A DNA stretch of 22,740 bases from Gammaproteobacteria bacterium UBA2955 (GTDB lineage: Bacteria > Pseudomonadota > Gammaproteobacteria > Pseudomonadales > Azotimanducaceae): positions 28,302 to 51,041 of the forward strand of contig DEBN01000077.1 of NCBI GenBank assembly GCA_002348825.1, in the 5' to 3' direction. Positions 1 through 8,150 of this stretch are shown here, in pieces. The notes under the pieces were generated by a model. It was not told where the DNA came from. It did no database searches and saw only the letters and a program-made list of their open reading frames with translations. Within the stretch, counting starts at the first letter, position 1; each line of letters starts with the position of its first letter. The position numbers and the translations under genes are program-made.

Positions 1-1
1 A

Positions 2-17
2 GCGGCACCTAAGCCGC
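2..17 (-). terminator. Possible terminator stem after batD, cut by window edge
   Basis: Just beyond the batD stop codon the sequence GCGGC-6 nt-GCCGC forms a short GC-rich hairpin. Read in the direction of batD transcription this is where an intrinsic terminator would lie. Any T-run that would confirm it falls outside the window, so this is only a candidate. Confidence 0.3.
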
Positions 18-22
18 CTAAT

Positions 23-1726
23 TCAACTCGACGGATAAAGAGCGGGGAGGGATACCCCGTTTTTTACACGGTTGTGGACGGAAACGTTGTGCATTAGCAG
101 GTCTTCAGCAAGTTGCAGTGCTTGCTGAGGGACATCAATCGATGGCTTGTCACTGTAGCACCACGCTTCCAGTAGCCGCACGAGGTTCTTGGCTCCGGGT
201 TCTTCAGATATCCAAGCACTAAGTGCTCTGTCTGGAGGCAAAGCATAACGCAGCTGCAAATATTCTCGCAGTGAATGTTGGACGCCCAGAGCATCTGCTG
301 TTCTGATCCGATGCAGTAGGCTTTTGCGCGCTCTTTTTAACGCCCAGCGTCGGTTGGTCAGAGTGTCGCTGAGCAGCTTGAAAGCGACAAGCAAGCCCAG
401 TGCACAGATGCCGGCTACCAGTGCCCAGTTAACCCTCTGAGATCCAGCTATTGGGTTCCCGGTATCAATTGCGTTTGTGACGGCTGGGGCGTTGGTGGGG
501 TCGTTATCGGCAACAGGCGGTGGATTCTGCACCTGGGCTGTTTCCCTCCCCGCAGTTGCCGCTGGGTTGATCGAATCGCCGTTAGTGCTGAAGGAGAGAG
601 GCGCTAGGGTGGTACGTTTAACTTCATTAACCTTGGTATCCCACCAAACTACTTCGGCACTTGGCAGCGTTAAGGCTCCTGATGTTAGCGGCACGATGCT
701 CCGACGCTCCATACGTTGGCCAACGACCTTTGTCCCTTGGGTGCTGTTGGTGAGTTTGGCAGGCTCCGGGTACTCGCGGAAGATGTCGGCGGGCAGAGCC
801 GACGTTAATGGCGGCACGATAGAACTGTTATTGCTCTCAACGGTGATTTTTATGGCCTGCGTCAAAGTATCGCCTACGTTAAAGGGTATCTCTGTCACCG
901 CGGGTTCGAGGGTTTGGGTTATTGAGACGTTGGTTGCGGGTAGCCATGGTGAGTTTTTGGGATAGCTGTCAGGGATTGGCATTACGTTAATGGCCGCTGC
1001 TTCAGTAGCGACCCGCACACCCTTACGTGAGACGCGACCGTTGTTGAGCATGCGCACGCTTGCGGTCATTTCAACTGCGGGCACCGTCAGGGGGCCGCTG
1101 GCTTCAGGAAAGATTGCGTAGTTTTGAGTGACAACGCCATAGCTTCGTCCATTGCGTTGAATGGTCGTGGCCTGATTCTCGCCGAGCGTAATGACCGATG
1201 CGTTTTCGATGTTCGGTGCCCCCGGCTGGCCGCCATAGAGCTGCACGCCGCCGGCATAAAACAACTGCCGTTGCATCAAAATTTGACTCTGCACGTAGGC
1301 TTTGGTGCTGGAAAACTGCTGCTGGTAGAACACCAACTCGTCTATTTGTTGTCGAGCACTTGGGGCGAGTGGTCGAACATCCAAAGTCATTGCCTTGGTT
1401 GAGAGATTGCCGATGCGAATAGGTGGGATGGTTAGCGCGCCTACTGTTTTTGGCTGTAAAGTGATCTGGTAATCCACCCAGCTCTGAGTTCGGCCGTTGA
1501 TATACTGATATTGGGTACTGGTGTTATTGCCCATTATGTGGAATTGATCCTGCAATCCTGTTAAGTCTAACGCTTCGCTTTCGCGCGTATTGTGAGCGCG
1601 AATAAGTAGTCTTACCGACTCCAGTTCCTCGATAGAATTGCTCGACAGGCGCGTGCTGATCTCGCTGTGACCGAGTGCGGCGAAAAGCGTAAACAACAGC
1701 GTTACTGCAACGCGCAGGCCTACCAT
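23..1726 (-). CDS. batD: BatD-family aerotolerance protein
   Basis: Product of 567 residues, last gene of the moxR-bat operon. The N-terminus (about residues 1-21) is a signal peptide with a hydrophobic core. A long beta-rich exported region follows, then a membrane segment at roughly residues 433-453 (NWALVAGICALGLLVAF) and a basic cytoplasmic tail of about 110 residues. This layout is that of BatD, the periplasmic partner of the VWA proteins BatA and BatB in Bacteroides, Leptospira and many proteobacteria; its biochemical role remains poorly defined. The ATG start is preceded by an AGGGGACAAGG ribosome site and lies inside the end of the upstream gene, so translation is probably coupled. 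The identification rests on architecture and operon position more than on any catalytic motif. Confidence 0.85.
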   Translation of the reverse strand: MVGLRVAVTLLFTLFAALGHSEISTRLSSNSIEELESVRLLIRAHNTRESEALDLTGLQDQFHIMGNNTSTQYQYINGRTQSWVDYQITLQPKTVGALTIPPIRIGNLSTKAMTLDVRPLAPSARQQIDELVFYQQQFSSTKAYVQSQILMQRQLFYAGGVQLYGGQPGAPNIENASVITLGENQATTIQRNGRSYGVVTQNYAIFPEASGPLTVPAVEMTASVRMLNNGRVSRKGVRVATEAAAINVMPIPDSYPKNSPWLPATNVSITQTLEPAVTEIPFNVGDTLTQAIKITVESNNSSIVPPLTSALPADIFREYPEPAKLTNSTQGTKVVGQRMERRSIVPLTSGALTLPSAEVVWWDTKVNEVKRTTLAPLSFSTNGDSINPAATAGRETAQVQNPPPVADNDPTNAPAVTNAIDTGNPIAGSQRVNWALVAGICALGLLVAFKLLSDTLTNRRWALKRARKSLLHRIRTADALGVQHSLREYLQLRYALPPDRALSAWISEEPGAKNLVRLLEAWCYSDKPSIDVPQQALQLAEDLLMHNVSVHNRVKNGVSLPALYPSS

Positions 1727-3474
1727 ACCTTGTCCCCTTGTCGATGCTCATAGTCGCCATTGCGCAGCCGCTGCTTGGTTTCGTGCTGGAATTTACGCCT
1801 CAGTAAACCGCCGGGTTCGTCTGGAACCCGACGTAACCATTGCTCGAGAGCCTCCTGTTTTTCGTCGCGGTTTACCAGTTCTTGGCGCTGTTGGTCTTCA
1901 TCTTCACCCTCGCGATCCTGTTCCGATTCGCGCTGCTCCTCATTGGACTGCGAGGGGCTTTCGTTGGATTCTTGGTCTGAGGACTGTTGTTGGTTCTCGC
2001 TTGGACTCTCTTCGGAGTCGTTGGATTGTTGCTTCTGTTGCTTTTCAGTACTGTCCTGTTGGGCGTCAGCCTGTTGCTGTTGCTGTTGTTGCAAAAGACG
2101 CTCAACAAGTGCTTTGTTGAACGCGGCGTCCTCATGATCCGCTGCTGCGGCCAATACCTGCCCGTAGAGATCTAATGCCTGTTGATAATTACCCAGGCGC
2201 GCGTGTGCGTTGGCGCGGTTGTAGGTGCCCGTGGTGGTGGTGTCTTGGTTAAAACCGCGTAGGGCATCCGTCCAATCGCCTGTTCGATAGCGCGCGACGG
2301 CGCGCCATTGTGGGTCCTCGAATAGGATCGCAGCTCTCTCCGGCTCACCGGCCGTTAGCGCTTGATGCGCGCGTTGGTCGTCCCTCCACCATAGTTTGTC
2401 CCAAATTGTTCCGGGTGCAGTTTCGCCAGCAGCGGTCGGCGCGGCCGCAGCATCAAAACCGGGCGTCGCGACTGCAAAGGCCAACATGATTAAAGCGCCG
2501 CGGCGGAATCCTAGCAGGCACAAAGGCAACAGAGCCGCTGCAAGCCAGTGGCCCTGATCGAACCAGCTGTCGAATTCGCGCTCCACCTCTATTGATGCGT
2601 CTTCGGTTGGCAACGGGGTCGATAACGCAACGCGGAAGTCGGTGTCGCTCAGGCTGAGTTTGGAATACTTGCCATAGCTGAGGTTTGCAACCTCGGTGAG
2701 CCTGCGCTCGTCCAGTAGCGCAATTACCTGATTCCCTTCCTGGGTCATAAGGTAGCGCGGTGGTTCTGCATCGGAATCAAGGGGAATTGGGCCACCTTCA
2801 TAAGTTCCAATACCAATGATTGAAATAGGGAACGCGCGATTACGATGCTTGCTGACGGCGCTTATTCTATCTATACCGTCCGTAATCATTAAAATCCTGC
2901 CTTCTGTCATGTTGGCATTGCTAAACAGCCCTTTTGCAATTTCCAGTCCGTGGCTGGGGTTGCTGCCAAGCACTGGCATCATGCCGGGGTCTAGTGCTCC
3001 CAAAAGATTTTCGATGGTCGCCACATCGTCGGTTAGCGGCACCACGGCGTGAGCATCGCCGGCGTAAGCCACCAAGGCGGTCAAGCCCTCTTCGCGCTGA
3101 CGCAGGATATCGGTGATTTTCTGCCGCGCCCGCACAATTCGCGATGGTTTTACATCCTCAGCCCACATGGAGAGTGATAGATCTAACAGCACTACCAGCG
3201 CATCATTTTTTTGCTCGACGTTTTGCGGTAATTTTTCCCAGGTGGGGCCGGCAAGGCCGATGACAGCTAGGGTGATAGCGGTCAGCATTATGCCGCGCAG
3301 CCATTGACCTGATCGGCTTTCCTGGACGTCCAGTAACACCGGTAACAGTTCGCTGCTGATTGCGTTTTGCCAAGCGGAACCCGAGCGGGTGCGGCGAAAC
3401 CAAAACCAAGCCAGCACCAAAATTGGCGCCAGCGCCACAAACCAAAGCGGTCGAATGAAATGCAAGGACTCCAT
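1720..3474 (-). CDS. batB: BatB-BatC fusion: VWA domain plus TPR and Gln/Ser/Glu-rich tail
   Basis: Product of 584 residues. Membrane segments lie at about 10-26 and 58-76, followed by a von Willebrand A domain. Its metal site (MIDAS) is intact: D98-L-S100-L-S102, T148 in PLTDD and D199 in ITDG. Two hydrophobic stretches at about 308-340 follow, then a TPR-like region (about 366-460) and a low-complexity region rich in Gln, Ser and Glu (about 461-545) starting with seven Gln in a row. The C-terminus carries RRVPDEPGGLLRRKF, which I recall as typical of this family. The N-terminal half corresponds to BatB and the C-terminal half to BatC, which are separate proteins in some bacteria. It probably binds partner proteins at the inner membrane. 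The gene starts 6 bases after the batA stop and overlaps batD by 7 bases. Confidence 0.9.
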   Translation of the reverse strand: MESLHFIRPLWFVALAPILVLAWFWFRRTRSGSAWQNAISSELLPVLLDVQESRSGQWLRGIMLTAITLAVIGLAGPTWEKLPQNVEQKNDALVVLLDLSLSMWAEDVKPSRIVRARQKITDILRQREEGLTALVAYAGDAHAVVPLTDDVATIENLLGALDPGMMPVLGSNPSHGLEIAKGLFSNANMTEGRILMITDGIDRISAVSKHRNRAFPISIIGIGTYEGGPIPLDSDAEPPRYLMTQEGNQVIALLDERRLTEVANLSYGKYSKLSLSDTDFRVALSTPLPTEDASIEVEREFDSWFDQGHWLAAALLPLCLLGFRRGALIMLAFAVATPGFDAAAAPTAAGETAPGTIWDKLWWRDDQRAHQALTAGEPERAAILFEDPQWRAVARYRTGDWTDALRGFNQDTTTTGTYNRANAHARLGNYQQALDLYGQVLAAAADHEDAAFNKALVERLLQQQQQQQADAQQDSTEKQQKQQSNDSEESPSENQQQSSDQESNESPSQSNEEQRESEQDREGEDEDQQRQELVNRDEKQEALEQWLRRVPDEPGGLLRRKFQHETKQRLRNGDYEHRQGDKVW

Positions 3475-3480
3475 CGCGGC

Positions 3481-4491
3481 TTAGTTTCCCCGCCTCGGTT
3501 GGCGACCAGCAATGTCGGCGATGAGCAGTAAGATTAGACACGCGAGGCTTATTGTCATCGGCCAGTAGTAGAGTGCCTGAATTGGACGATAGGTTTCGGC
3601 CTCCTGCGCCACCGGTTCAAGTTCGTCAATCTCGGCATAGATCTCCACCAACGCTCTCGGGTCTCTGGCGCGGAAATACTTTCCGCCTGTTACCTGCGCG
3701 ATGTTCCTAAGAGTGGCTTCATCGAGATCGGCAGAGGGGTTGGTAACACGGTTGCCCAATGCGCGGAATACACTGGGTAAACGCATTTCGTCCGCGCCGA
3801 CACCCACGGTATAGATGGTAATTCCGTCGCGGGCGGCCAACTCCGCAGCTTTAGCGGGCTCGACCTCGCCGACATTATTGGCGCCATCGGTTAGCAGAAT
3901 GAGCACTTTTTCGTCGTGAGCCCTCTGACGTAGGCGCTTCACAGCAAGGCCTATTGCATCGCCAATGGCGGTCTTGCCGCCGGCTATGCCTACCGGGGCC
4001 TCTACTAAAAGGCGATTTACACTCTTGAGATCGAAGGTGAGGGGGGCTTGCAGGTAAGCGTTGGTGCCAAACAATATCAATCCGACGCGGTCGCCAAGGC
4101 GTGCTTGAGCAAATTGGCCAACCACGGCTTTTACAACAGTCAGCCGATCTAAGAATTCGTCACTCACCTGCATGTCTTGTGTCGCCATGCTGCCAGAAAT
4201 GTCTACCGCAAGCATTAAGTCCCGGCCCGATGTGGGCAATGTCACTGGGTCGCCTGTCCATTGCGGGCGTGCGCTGGCGGCAACCAGGAACAGCCAAGTC
4301 AGCCAGATAAGGCCCAGTTTTATGAGTTGGCGTTGCCAGTCGTTGCTATGGCTGACCTCTGCGGATGTATACGCGAGCAGATCCGGAACGGTGAGCGCAG
4401 ATTCAGTGCGCTCGCTCGGGCGCATTAAAAGTCTCACCAGTAAAGGTGCGGGCGCGGCAGCGAACGCCCAGGGCCATAGCCATTCAATCAT
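3481..4491 (-). CDS. batA: BatA-family von Willebrand A protein
   Basis: Product of 336 residues from the ATG at 4491; a TTG five codons upstream is possible but less likely. The start region resembles BatA proteins (a Trp-rich membrane segment, IEWLWPWAF). A second membrane segment lies at about 58-73, then a VWA domain with a complete metal-binding MIDAS: D97-I-S99-G-S101, T152 in PLTFD and D202 in LTDGANN. A single C-terminal membrane segment (about 312-330) re-anchors the protein, so the VWA domain is flanked by membrane helices. BatA and BatB are thought to act as paired adaptor proteins in an envelope complex modified by the MoxR ATPase. The gene overlaps the DUF4381 gene by 8 bases, consistent with one polycistronic message. 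Confidence 0.9.
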   Translation of the reverse strand: MIEWLWPWAFAAAPAPLLVRLLMRPSERTESALTVPDLLAYTSAEVSHSNDWQRQLIKLGLIWLTWLFLVAASARPQWTGDPVTLPTSGRDLMLAVDISGSMATQDMQVSDEFLDRLTVVKAVVGQFAQARLGDRVGLILFGTNAYLQAPLTFDLKSVNRLLVEAPVGIAGGKTAIGDAIGLAVKRLRQRAHDEKVLILLTDGANNVGEVEPAKAAELAARDGITIYTVGVGADEMRLPSVFRALGNRVTNPSADLDEATLRNIAQVTGGKYFRARDPRALVEIYAEIDELEPVAQEAETYRPIQALYYWPMTISLACLILLLIADIAGRQPRRGN

Positions 4492-4999
4492 TGCTGCGCT
4501 CTGCAAGTAGTTGTTTAGTGCGAGTTGGATGCACGCGACCTAAGAGCGCTTGAATAACTTGATGTACAGCCTCGACATCGGCAGATGCCTGAGGCGAAAA
4601 CCGCTGTGCACCGAGAATTTTACCATGGCCCTCACTGAATTCGCGGCCGTCGACGATGGTATCCAGAGCTCGGAGCCACTGGTCATCGGAGGTTGCAGCC
4701 AGATGTCGAATGCCGAGTGCGTTGACCAGCAAGCGTTTAAGGACCTCGTTGCAGTCGTGGACGTAGCGCAAAGTGTCGATCTGCCCTTGATTATGACTCG
4801 CCTTCAGTTCCCCGATTAGAGTGCGCGCACTGCGAATGGGGCTGCGGGCTCTATGGGCTCGCCATAACCTTTTAGAAATAAATACCGTCCCGACTACGGC
4901 AGCGATGCACAGTAGCCACCAACCTGGTGCCGGGGGCCACCATTCTGGCGCCAAGGGAGTGTGGACATCACGTAGTTGCTGCAGTGGGTTGTCTTGCAT
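4484..4999 (-). CDS. DUF4381 membrane protein of the moxR-bat operon
   Basis: Product of 171 residues. I chose the ATG at 4999 because it yields the family-typical N-terminus MQDNPLQQLRDVHTP followed by the Trp/Pro-rich motif EWWPPAPGWW. It also makes a TGATG junction with the DUF58 gene, a sign of coupled translation. The frame is open 25 codons further upstream but that part overlaps the DUF58 coding end. One membrane helix (about residues 27-43, WWLLCIAAVVGTVFISK) is followed by a basic stretch and a cytoplasmic helical domain. DUF4381 proteins are known almost only from operons with MoxR, DUF58 and VWA proteins. The molecular function is unknown; it is presumably a structural or assembly member of the complex. 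Confidence 0.85.
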   Translation of the reverse strand: MQDNPLQQLRDVHTPLAPEWWPPAPGWWLLCIAAVVGTVFISKRLWRAHRARSPIRSARTLIGELKASHNQGQIDTLRYVHDCNEVLKRLLVNALGIRHLAATSDDQWLRALDTIVDGREFSEGHGKILGAQRFSPQASADVEAVHQVIQALLGRVHPTRTKQLLAERSND

Positions 5000-5943
5000 C
5001 AGTTTAAGAGATTCTGCGGAAGCACATTGCTGTGAGTTGAGACGGTACGGTAGTTCATCGACGGGTGTCGACACATATCCTGTAGTACCTCGCAGCGCTG
5101 TTCAAACTGCTTGGCGTAGTTTTCCCGCAGACGCGGATTCCCAGAGAAGAAATTAACTCGTTGCTGACCATCGGTGACGCTGTAGTGGCCTGCTGGCGGC
5201 AGTTGTTTATCCAGTGGATCATAGACCTGAATTAAGTCGATCTGATTGCGTCTTGCGAGCCTCTGCAAATGAGTTTGCCAAATACCCAACTCGCCCGCGA
5301 AGTCACTGACCACATAGATGCGAAAACGATTATGGGTGAGTCGTTGCAATTGCTGCAGGCCCGCAAGGTAGGGGGTGTCCTGCAGCTGGGATGGATTGCG
5401 AGTTAAGGCCTGATTAGATATGGCCAGTTGATTAAGTAGACGCCCTACGGCGCGGCTACTGCGGTAAGGGCGGAAGAGGTGTTGGCCTTGATTGTCAACG
5501 ATTACCGCCCCGACGCGATCGCCAGCGGCCAGCGTCTGCCAGGCGATACGCGCGGTAATGTCTGCAGCGGCTACGGATTTTAAACGCAGTTGCGAGCCAA
5601 AGAACATTTGTTGGCTCTGATCGACAAAAATTAGTACCGGCCGTTCGCGTTCCTCGCGGAACACCTTGGTATGCGGTTTGTTTTTCCGAGCGGTGACGCG
5701 CCAATCAATTGTTCGAACATCGTCGCCAGGCTGATACTGTCGGACTTCCGCGAAGTCGACGCCACGGCCTCTGGTTTTCGATACCTTTAAGCCGGATTGG
5801 TGGCCGATAGCGCTGCTGCTGTTGGTTAGATTTTTTTGCGCGCTGTGGCGCAGGCCTAATAGTTGCGTCAGCTCTACATAGGCACCAGTCAAGGCGCCTG
5901 TGGCCGGAAAAGCCGAATGGGCTGCAGGTACAGAGTTACGCAA
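4999..5943 (-). CDS. DUF58 domain protein
   Basis: Product of about 314 residues. It contains the DUF58 signature: GRGVDFAEVRQYQPGDDVR followed directly by TIDWRVTAR, then a VWA-like fold with VLIFVDQSQQM in the place of the usual metal site, which is degenerate (D-x-S-x-x). No membrane helix is visible, so it is probably cytoplasmic or peripheral. DUF58 proteins are almost always encoded next to MoxR ATPases and are likely their substrates or adaptors; that is family knowledge, not shown here. The start is uncertain: the frame begins with a TTG at 5943, 7 bases after the moxR stop, with no strong ribosome site; another TTG lies at 5892. No ATG is available before the conserved region. The end forms a TGATG overlap with the DUF4381 gene. 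Confidence 0.88.
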   Translation of the reverse strand: MRNSVPAAHSAFPATGALTGAYVELTQLLGLRHSAQKNLTNSSSAIGHQSGLKVSKTRGRGVDFAEVRQYQPGDDVRTIDWRVTARKNKPHTKVFREERERPVLIFVDQSQQMFFGSQLRLKSVAAADITARIAWQTLAAGDRVGAVIVDNQGQHLFRPYRSSRAVGRLLNQLAISNQALTRNPSQLQDTPYLAGLQQLQRLTHNRFRIYVVSDFAGELGIWQTHLQRLARRNQIDLIQVYDPLDKQLPPAGHYSVTDGQQRVNFFSGNPRLRENYAKQFEQRCEVLQDMCRHPSMNYRTVSTHSNVLPQNLLN

Positions 5944-5950
5944 GGTCAGA

Positions 5951-6919
5951 TTAGGGCACGGGTACGTTTTGTAATAGCAGGTCTATAACCTGATCGTTCG
6001 TGACGCCTTGGGCGTTGGCCTCGAAGGATAGTATGAGGCGGTGGCGCAGCACGTCGTGTGCAACGTTCTGAACGTCCTGTGGGGTGACGAAGTCACGTCC
6101 GTCAAGCCATGCAAGCGCCCTGGCGCAGATGTCCAGACCGATGGTGCCGCGTGGGCTGCTGCCGTAATCGAGCCATTGCTGAAGGTCTCCCTCAGGCGCG
6201 CGGCTTGCCATGACCAATTCCACCAAATAACGTTCCACAGGCTCCGCCATGTGTAAGTTGAGTAGGTCTTTGCGAGCGTTAAACAGATCCAGCTGAGTGA
6301 GTTTGCGCGGTGTCTGGCTGGGCGCGTTTTTAGATTCTTGCCGCACCAGATGCAGGATTTTTTGCTCAGCGTCTCGCTGTGGGTAGTCGACGACGACGTG
6401 CATCAGAAAGCGGTCCAGTTGTGCCTCGGGGAGTGGATAGGTTCCCTCTTGTTCAATAGGGTTTTGAGTGGCCATGACTAAGAATAACTCGGGTAGCGTA
6501 AAGGTTTCCCTGCCGACGCTGACCTGATGCTCTGCCATCGCTTCCAGCAGGGCTGACTGGACCTTCGCTGGGGCGCGGTTGATCTCGTCAGCAAGGATCA
6601 GATTGTGGAATATGGGGCCGGGTTGGAAGTTAAAGCTACCGTCTTCGGGGCGATAAATCTCGGTACCGGTGACATCGCTGGGTAAGAGGTCAGGAGTAAA
6701 CTGAATACGGTGGAAATCGCCCTCTACGAGTTCCGATAACTCTTTGATTGCGCGAGTTTTTGCCAGCCCCGGCGCACCTTCAACCAGCAAGTGGCCGCCG
6801 CAAAGCAAGGCCATTATCAAGCGTTCAATCAAGGCCTCTTGTCCGATAATTTTTTCCCCCAGCCAGTCGGTCGCGGCGACAATGGCTGCATGGGGTGAAT
6901 GTGTATCGAGCGTATTCAT
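5951..6919 (-). CDS. MoxR-family AAA+ ATPase
   Basis: Product of 322 residues, the normal length for the family, and first gene of the operon. Walker A is GAPGLAKT (48-55), Walker B is LILADE (107-112), sensor 1 lies in ATQNP (150-154), and the conserved stretch EAQLDRF follows at 165-171. The C-terminal part is the AAA lid domain. MoxR ATPases act as chaperones that mature or remodel protein complexes, usually with VWA-domain partners; here the partners would be the DUF58, BatA and BatB-BatC products encoded just downstream. No membrane segment or signal peptide is present, so it is cytoplasmic. The ATG start has only a weak ribosome site (TTTAAG). The operon promoter must lie in the 117-base region shared with pyrD; I could not point to a clear one. 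Confidence 0.93.
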   Translation of the reverse strand: MNTLDTHSPHAAIVAATDWLGEKIIGQEALIERLIMALLCGGHLLVEGAPGLAKTRAIKELSELVEGDFHRIQFTPDLLPSDVTGTEIYRPEDGSFNFQPGPIFHNLILADEINRAPAKVQSALLEAMAEHQVSVGRETFTLPELFLVMATQNPIEQEGTYPLPEAQLDRFLMHVVVDYPQRDAEQKILHLVRQESKNAPSQTPRKLTQLDLFNARKDLLNLHMAEPVERYLVELVMASRAPEGDLQQWLDYGSSPRGTIGLDICARALAWLDGRDFVTPQDVQNVAHDVLRHRLILSFEANAQGVTNDQVIDLLLQNVPVP

Positions 6920-7000
6920 CTTAAAGTGCTTGTGTTGCGCGCTAGGGCAGCATTGTAGACGCGGACTCTAATCGGGGAAAGCTTCGCCCACGCTCAAACT

Positions 7001-7030
7001 TTGTGCCTGCAGCCCCGCTCGTAATACACT
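7001..7030 (+). promoter_or_regulatory. Candidate pyrD promoter
   Basis: A TTGTGC (-35-like) at 7001-7006 and TACACT (-10-like) at 7025-7030 are 18 bases apart. An alternative -10, TAATAC, lies at 7022-7027. The -10 box is so close to the pyrD ATG at 7037 that a transcript from here would have almost no leader. The match to consensus is moderate. Confidence 0.35.
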
Positions 7031-7036
7031 CTTGTC

Positions 7037-8050
7037 ATGTTTAATCTGGCCCAAAAACTCTTGCTCAAATTGCCGCCCGAGATCGCCCATGATATGGCGA
7101 TCTCAGGTCTGCGCTTCTTCGGTAACCTGCCGGGGAGTATGGGTCCGTATACCTCGCGCAAAAAAACACTGTTTGGCTGTGAGTTCGCCAACCCGATTGG
7201 GCTTGCAGCGGGTCTGGATAAGGATGCCAAAGCTGTTGCGGGGCTGGCGCGCCTGGGTTTTGGCTTTGTCGAAGTGGGTACCGTGACGCCGCGTGCGCAA
7301 CCCGGCAATCCGCAGCCGCGCCTGTTTCGTTTGCCCGAGCATCGAGCTCTGATTAATCGAATGGGTTTCAATAATCAGGGGGTCATGGCGATGGCGCAGC
7401 GCTTGAGCAAGTTGCGCGCCCGCGACCAACTCGCTGGCACGATTATTGGTGTGAATCTTGGCAAGAATAAAGATACGCCGCTGGCGGACGCTGCCAACGA
7501 CTACACCGCCTGTATGAAACATTTGCACGCGTTGGCAGATTATTTCACGCTGAATTTATCGTCGCCAAACACCCCTGGTTTAAGACAACTGCAACATGGT
7601 GCCGAGTTATCCGAGCTGTTAAACCGAGTCAAAGAGATGCAGCAACAGCTGGCATTTGGGGGCGCGGTTACGCCGCTCCTGCTGAAGGTAGCCCCGGATT
7701 TGGACGACGAAGGTATTGAGCGGATTGCTGATCAGCTTGTAACGCATGAAGTGGAGGGGCTGATCGCCACTAACACAACCTTGGATCGTGCTTTGGTGGC
7801 TGGTCACCCTCTTGGCGGTGAGGCAGGCGGTCTGAGCGGCGAACCGCTGACCGTGGCCAGTCGTACAGTGGTACAAAAGTTTCGTCGAATCCTGCCCAAG
7901 GAACTGCCCATTATTGGTGTTGGAGGTATTGGAAGTGTTGAAGACGCACAAAATCTCCTGGATGCGGGCGCAGATTTGTTACAAATATACACATCATTCA
8001 TTTATCAAGGCCCCGATATAGTGCGTTCGTTAACGCGATCTCTCTATTAG
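7037..8050 (+). CDS. pyrD: Dihydroorotate dehydrogenase (quinone), class 2
   Basis: Product of 337 residues (E. coli PyrD has 336). It oxidises dihydroorotate to orotate with quinone as acceptor, the fourth step of pyrimidine synthesis, at the inner face of the membrane. Visible landmarks are the amphipathic N-terminal helix used for membrane attachment (FNLAQKLLLKLPPEIAHD), FMN and substrate motifs GLAAGLDKDA, EVGTVTPRAQPGNPQPRLFR, INRMGFNNQG and GKNKDTP, the catalytic Ser in NLSSPNTPGLR, TNTTLDR, and the phosphate-binding GVGGI near the C-terminus. The N-terminal helix and Ser base (not Cys) place it in class 2. No Shine-Dalgarno is visible before the ATG. It is divergent from the moxR operon and followed by amt after a 100-base gap. 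Confidence 0.97.
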   Translation: MFNLAQKLLLKLPPEIAHDMAISGLRFFGNLPGSMGPYTSRKKTLFGCEFANPIGLAAGLDKDAKAVAGLARLGFGFVEVGTVTPRAQPGNPQPRLFRLPEHRALINRMGFNNQGVMAMAQRLSKLRARDQLAGTIIGVNLGKNKDTPLADAANDYTACMKHLHALADYFTLNLSSPNTPGLRQLQHGAELSELLNRVKEMQQQLAFGGAVTPLLLKVAPDLDDEGIERIADQLVTHEVEGLIATNTTLDRALVAGHPLGGEAGGLSGEPLTVASRTVVQKFRRILPKELPIIGVGGIGSVEDAQNLLDAGADLLQIYTSFIYQGPDIVRSLTRSLY

Positions 8051-8120
8051 TGAGCGTGGAGTAATATATTTCCTAAGAATTGCACTCTTATGTGGCATAA
8101 AAAGAGACGATCGGTTTAAA

Positions 8121-8130
8121 TGTGGCCACA
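8121..8130. repeat. Perfect 10-bp palindrome upstream of amt
   Basis: TGTGGCCACA is a perfect palindrome 21 bases before the amt start. Its half-site TGTGGC also occurs at 8091-8096, exactly 30 bases upstream. It could be an operator for amt, but no known regulator site was recognised and the function is inferred only from location. Confidence 0.3.
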
Positions 8131-8150
8131 CACCGTTTTGAGAGAGAGTG

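Noticed and set aside
477..965. 162-codon open frame on the plus strand inside batD
   Set aside because: It is antisense to a well-supported gene, has no ribosome site of note and no recognisable domain.
1760..2137. Ser/Cys-rich open frame opposite the batB low-complexity tail
   Set aside because: Its composition is the mirror of the Gln/Glu/Ser codons on the other strand, not an independent gene.
1720..4491. VWA proteins with MoxR as a possible anti-phage or ternary MoxR-VWA defence system
   Set aside because: Gene order and the BatA, BatB-BatC, BatD, DUF58 and DUF4381 set match the known aerotolerance-type operon, with housekeeping genes on its right side and no defence genes anywhere in the window.
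5000..5074. 25-codon upstream extension of the DUF4381 gene
   Set aside because: The family normally starts at MQDNPL, and the ATG at 4999 forms a TGATG junction with the previous gene.
8091..8141. Possible sigma-54 promoter for amt
   Set aside because: GG and GC elements with the required 10-base spacing are not present.
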